A DNA stretch of 14,926 nucleotides from JBBSEZ01 sp038239195 (lineage in GTDB: Bacteria > Planctomycetota > Planctomycetia > Gemmatales > Gemmataceae): positions 1 through 14,926 of the forward strand of contig JBBSEZ010000244.1 of NCBI GenBank assembly GCA_038239195.1. Reading direction: 5' to 3'. The translations under genes and the position numbers were made by a program. The notes beneath the pieces are model-generated. The model saw only the letters and a list, made by a program, of their open reading frames with translations. It did no database searches and was not told the DNA's origin. Of the stretch, positions 14,701 through 14,926 are shown piece by piece (the first letter of the stretch is position 1; each line of letters starts with the position of its first letter).

Positions 14701-14802
14701 TCAGGGCGATACGCGGCCGTGATTTCTGGGGCCGCCACTGCCGAACACAACCCCAACTACACGCTCTCAGTTCAGGTGTCGTCCTCAGCCCTTCCAAGGT
14801 GA
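11767..14802 (+). CDS. Large secreted/surface mosaic protein: LEPR motif, RTX calcium repeats, CARDB-like, EF-hand-like and PPC-like domains
   Basis: A 1011-residue protein. A basic N-terminus leads to LEPRVVLS (39-46), an N-terminal motif common on planctomycete exoproteins and of unknown mechanism. Residues 47-358 are mostly helical and unrecognised. A linker (360-430) precedes seven consecutive RTX nonapeptides (433-495), which bind calcium. Then come an Ig-like module (about 517-621) with an EF-hand-like loop DDLNHNGVGDANEL (559-572), a CARDB-like domain (about 629-758) ending INESNEGNN, a second Ig-like module (about 766-869) with the parallel loop LDSNDNGTLDSADL (806-819), and a PPC-like domain (about 877-1005) opening DAYESNDT. 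No enzyme active site is seen; adhesion or matrix function is inference. The ATG at 11767 has GAGGAG five bases upstream. GC seems lower than in the kinase gene. Calcium-dependent folding outside the cell is expected. Confidence 0.85.
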   Translation: MSWVDALGRRFGMKPRAAKRIARPRWPRRNRVILRVELLEPRVVLSIFDSISSAALGVWQHVQAEYDSLFGSSQQSNQLANAIDGAATDAQAMGTLPDNTTGAGSLVAAKQYVANDITIDEGASAPTASSPTIVENIEKGAAYLFKPFTNNPSLAFEGLSTLACWGVDFAAEGAATPLCLDLSKTLGKDYGTALLEQVADDGIDALHFSPTTTRILHDIKTAAVLGYDLHDVYTSFQEVREVGKLPEIKRQLTAAGFALGLPGYVDDTRQLGTDLLRAADWGTQELIQFANSARTTQFQGKAIVKAALDANSQAPLSETAKEGLRTLQLNTPAAQNFLHLDPTTQQSLNTLLGTTNSGFVALHDDGTLLVRGTAGDDTIDVARDTQDPSKLNVNINGFLYTFSRPAVTSVLVYAMAGNDHVSIRDSVPSALYGGAGNDWLKGGDGADLINGGPGNDTLLGGDGDDVLLGGPGDDELYGGNGTDVLEGGGGKDRIYDPHQMLLGTAVQAWNVGSAPADHLPQLGSISSMPGSLVASDPLHVTAFGVDGNGGSVQRVEWYDDLNHNGVGDANELLAIDTSIHEGWTVTVVTTNWAAGTHSLLGRAVGDNDQASAWASTTVNVIAAGTPQALPDVVPIGFDLKPYPFTYGWGQTITADFRFTNQGGGYANGPFTAGIYLSTDAALDASDRLLARSSFPGAAAGATLGAEVSLVLPSAPPSGFGDGPVYLLLALDDGEAINESNEGNNHGNGDGIDSRVVSISSGTTNPGSPSIGSVTASPSTFARGISVTLTASDVLDDGYVGEVLFYLDSNDNGTLDSADLRVADGSKSGTTFTARVSTAGWPLGSHLLFARAKDNFDNLSPVKSTAVTVQGNGAATPDAYESNDTLATAVYLGGAGTHTLTGLSITQGDVDQFLFDVSVNDAAIDVKITFFQEAYAGAGVAVGDLFLELNNVTYGHSQTYSDRSTQGNTYEEITIANLSSGRYAAVISGAATAEHNPNYTLSVQVSSSALPR
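13063..13251 (+). repeat. Seven tandem RTX calcium-binding nonapeptides
   Basis: These bases encode seven uninterrupted 9-residue units of the form GGxGxDxxx, from GGAGNDWLK to GGGGKDRIY (residues 433-495 of the mosaic protein). Such arrays form a parallel beta roll that folds on calcium binding. The last unit (GGGGKDRIY) is the least standard, which is common at the end of these arrays. Confidence 0.9.
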
Positions 14803-14865
14803 CCAGAACTTGCTATAACAGTATGGAGAGCGGCAAGATACGGCAACTGGGAGGGGAGGGAATCC

Positions 14866-14926
14866 ATGCTATTGGGCCAAGTGTTCGAGCGGTTCGCGGC
14901 AAAAACGCCCTTTGCGGTGATGTCGC
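14866..14926 (+). CDS. N-terminal fragment of probable IS4-family transposase, cut by window end
   Basis: The frame from ATG 14866 is open to the window edge and reads MLLGQVFERFAAKTPFAVMS. This resembles the start of IS4-family transposases found in planctomycetes and cyanobacteria ('MLLxQxxxRFxxxSPxxVM', from memory). A strong GGGAGGGGAGGG purine tract precedes the ATG by about 5 nt. It begins 63 bp after the stop of the RTX mosaic gene, so an insertion sequence may have landed just behind that gene. The DDE catalytic residues would lie outside the window, so the family call rests on 20 residues only. The element's left terminal repeat should fall between 14803 and 14865, but I cannot define it without its partner. 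Confidence 0.6.
   Translation, partial: MLLGQVFERFAAKTPFAVMS

Overview
The window looks like a chromosomal segment of a planctomycete, most likely Gemmata-like (Gemmataceae). This is inferred from gene families rather than from a marker gene. It has a DUF1501 Tat-exported protein, an ECF sigma factor of the 'PSLLLRIRDAGDGKSW' type beside a giant Ser/Thr kinase with WD40 blades, a large exoprotein with an N-terminal 'LEPRVVLS' motif, and very high GC. Hand counts give about 72% GC over 4261-4320 in the DUF1501 gene and about 59% over 5221-5400 in the nucleotidyltransferase gene.

Layout. 2-235 (+) is the C-terminal tail of a YhaN/SMC-like ATPase. It converges on a minus-strand cluster read right to left: a pore-loop potassium channel (1969-3093), a DedA-family membrane protein (1154-1861) and a short-chain dehydrogenase (358-1116). 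A 216-bp divergent region separates the channel from a DUF1501 gene (3310-4644, +). Next comes a stand-alone MNT/AbiEii-like nucleotidyltransferase (4723-5676, +). Its segment is bracketed by two perfect 35-bp direct repeats, 4611-4645 and 5798-5832. The left copy is the 3' end of the DUF1501 gene, stop codon included, which resembles an insertion or duplication scar. A gene-poor stretch (5677-6130) follows.

The right half holds a two-gene minus-strand operon: an ECF sigma factor (10804-11439) and, 20 bp downstream, a 1550-residue membrane Ser/Thr kinase (6131-10783). The kinase has an N-terminal H-x3-C-x2-C motif, a kinase domain, one membrane helix, a coiled coil, about 14 WD40-like blades and about 7 further blades of a different kind. 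Sigma factor and kinase probably form a transmembrane signalling pair. Divergent from it, across 327 bp carrying two palindromes, is a 1011-residue mosaic surface or secreted protein (11767-14802, +). It contains seven RTX nonapeptides, two EF-hand-like Ig modules, a CARDB-like domain and a PPC-like C-terminal domain. The window ends in the first 20 codons of a probable IS4-family transposase (14866 onward).

I saw no tRNA, rRNA, CRISPR array or complete insertion sequence. The observations most worth checking are the repeat-bounded nucleotidyltransferase segment, the apparent three-propeller kinase beside its sigma factor, and the perfect 17-bp palindrome upstream of the RTX mosaic gene.
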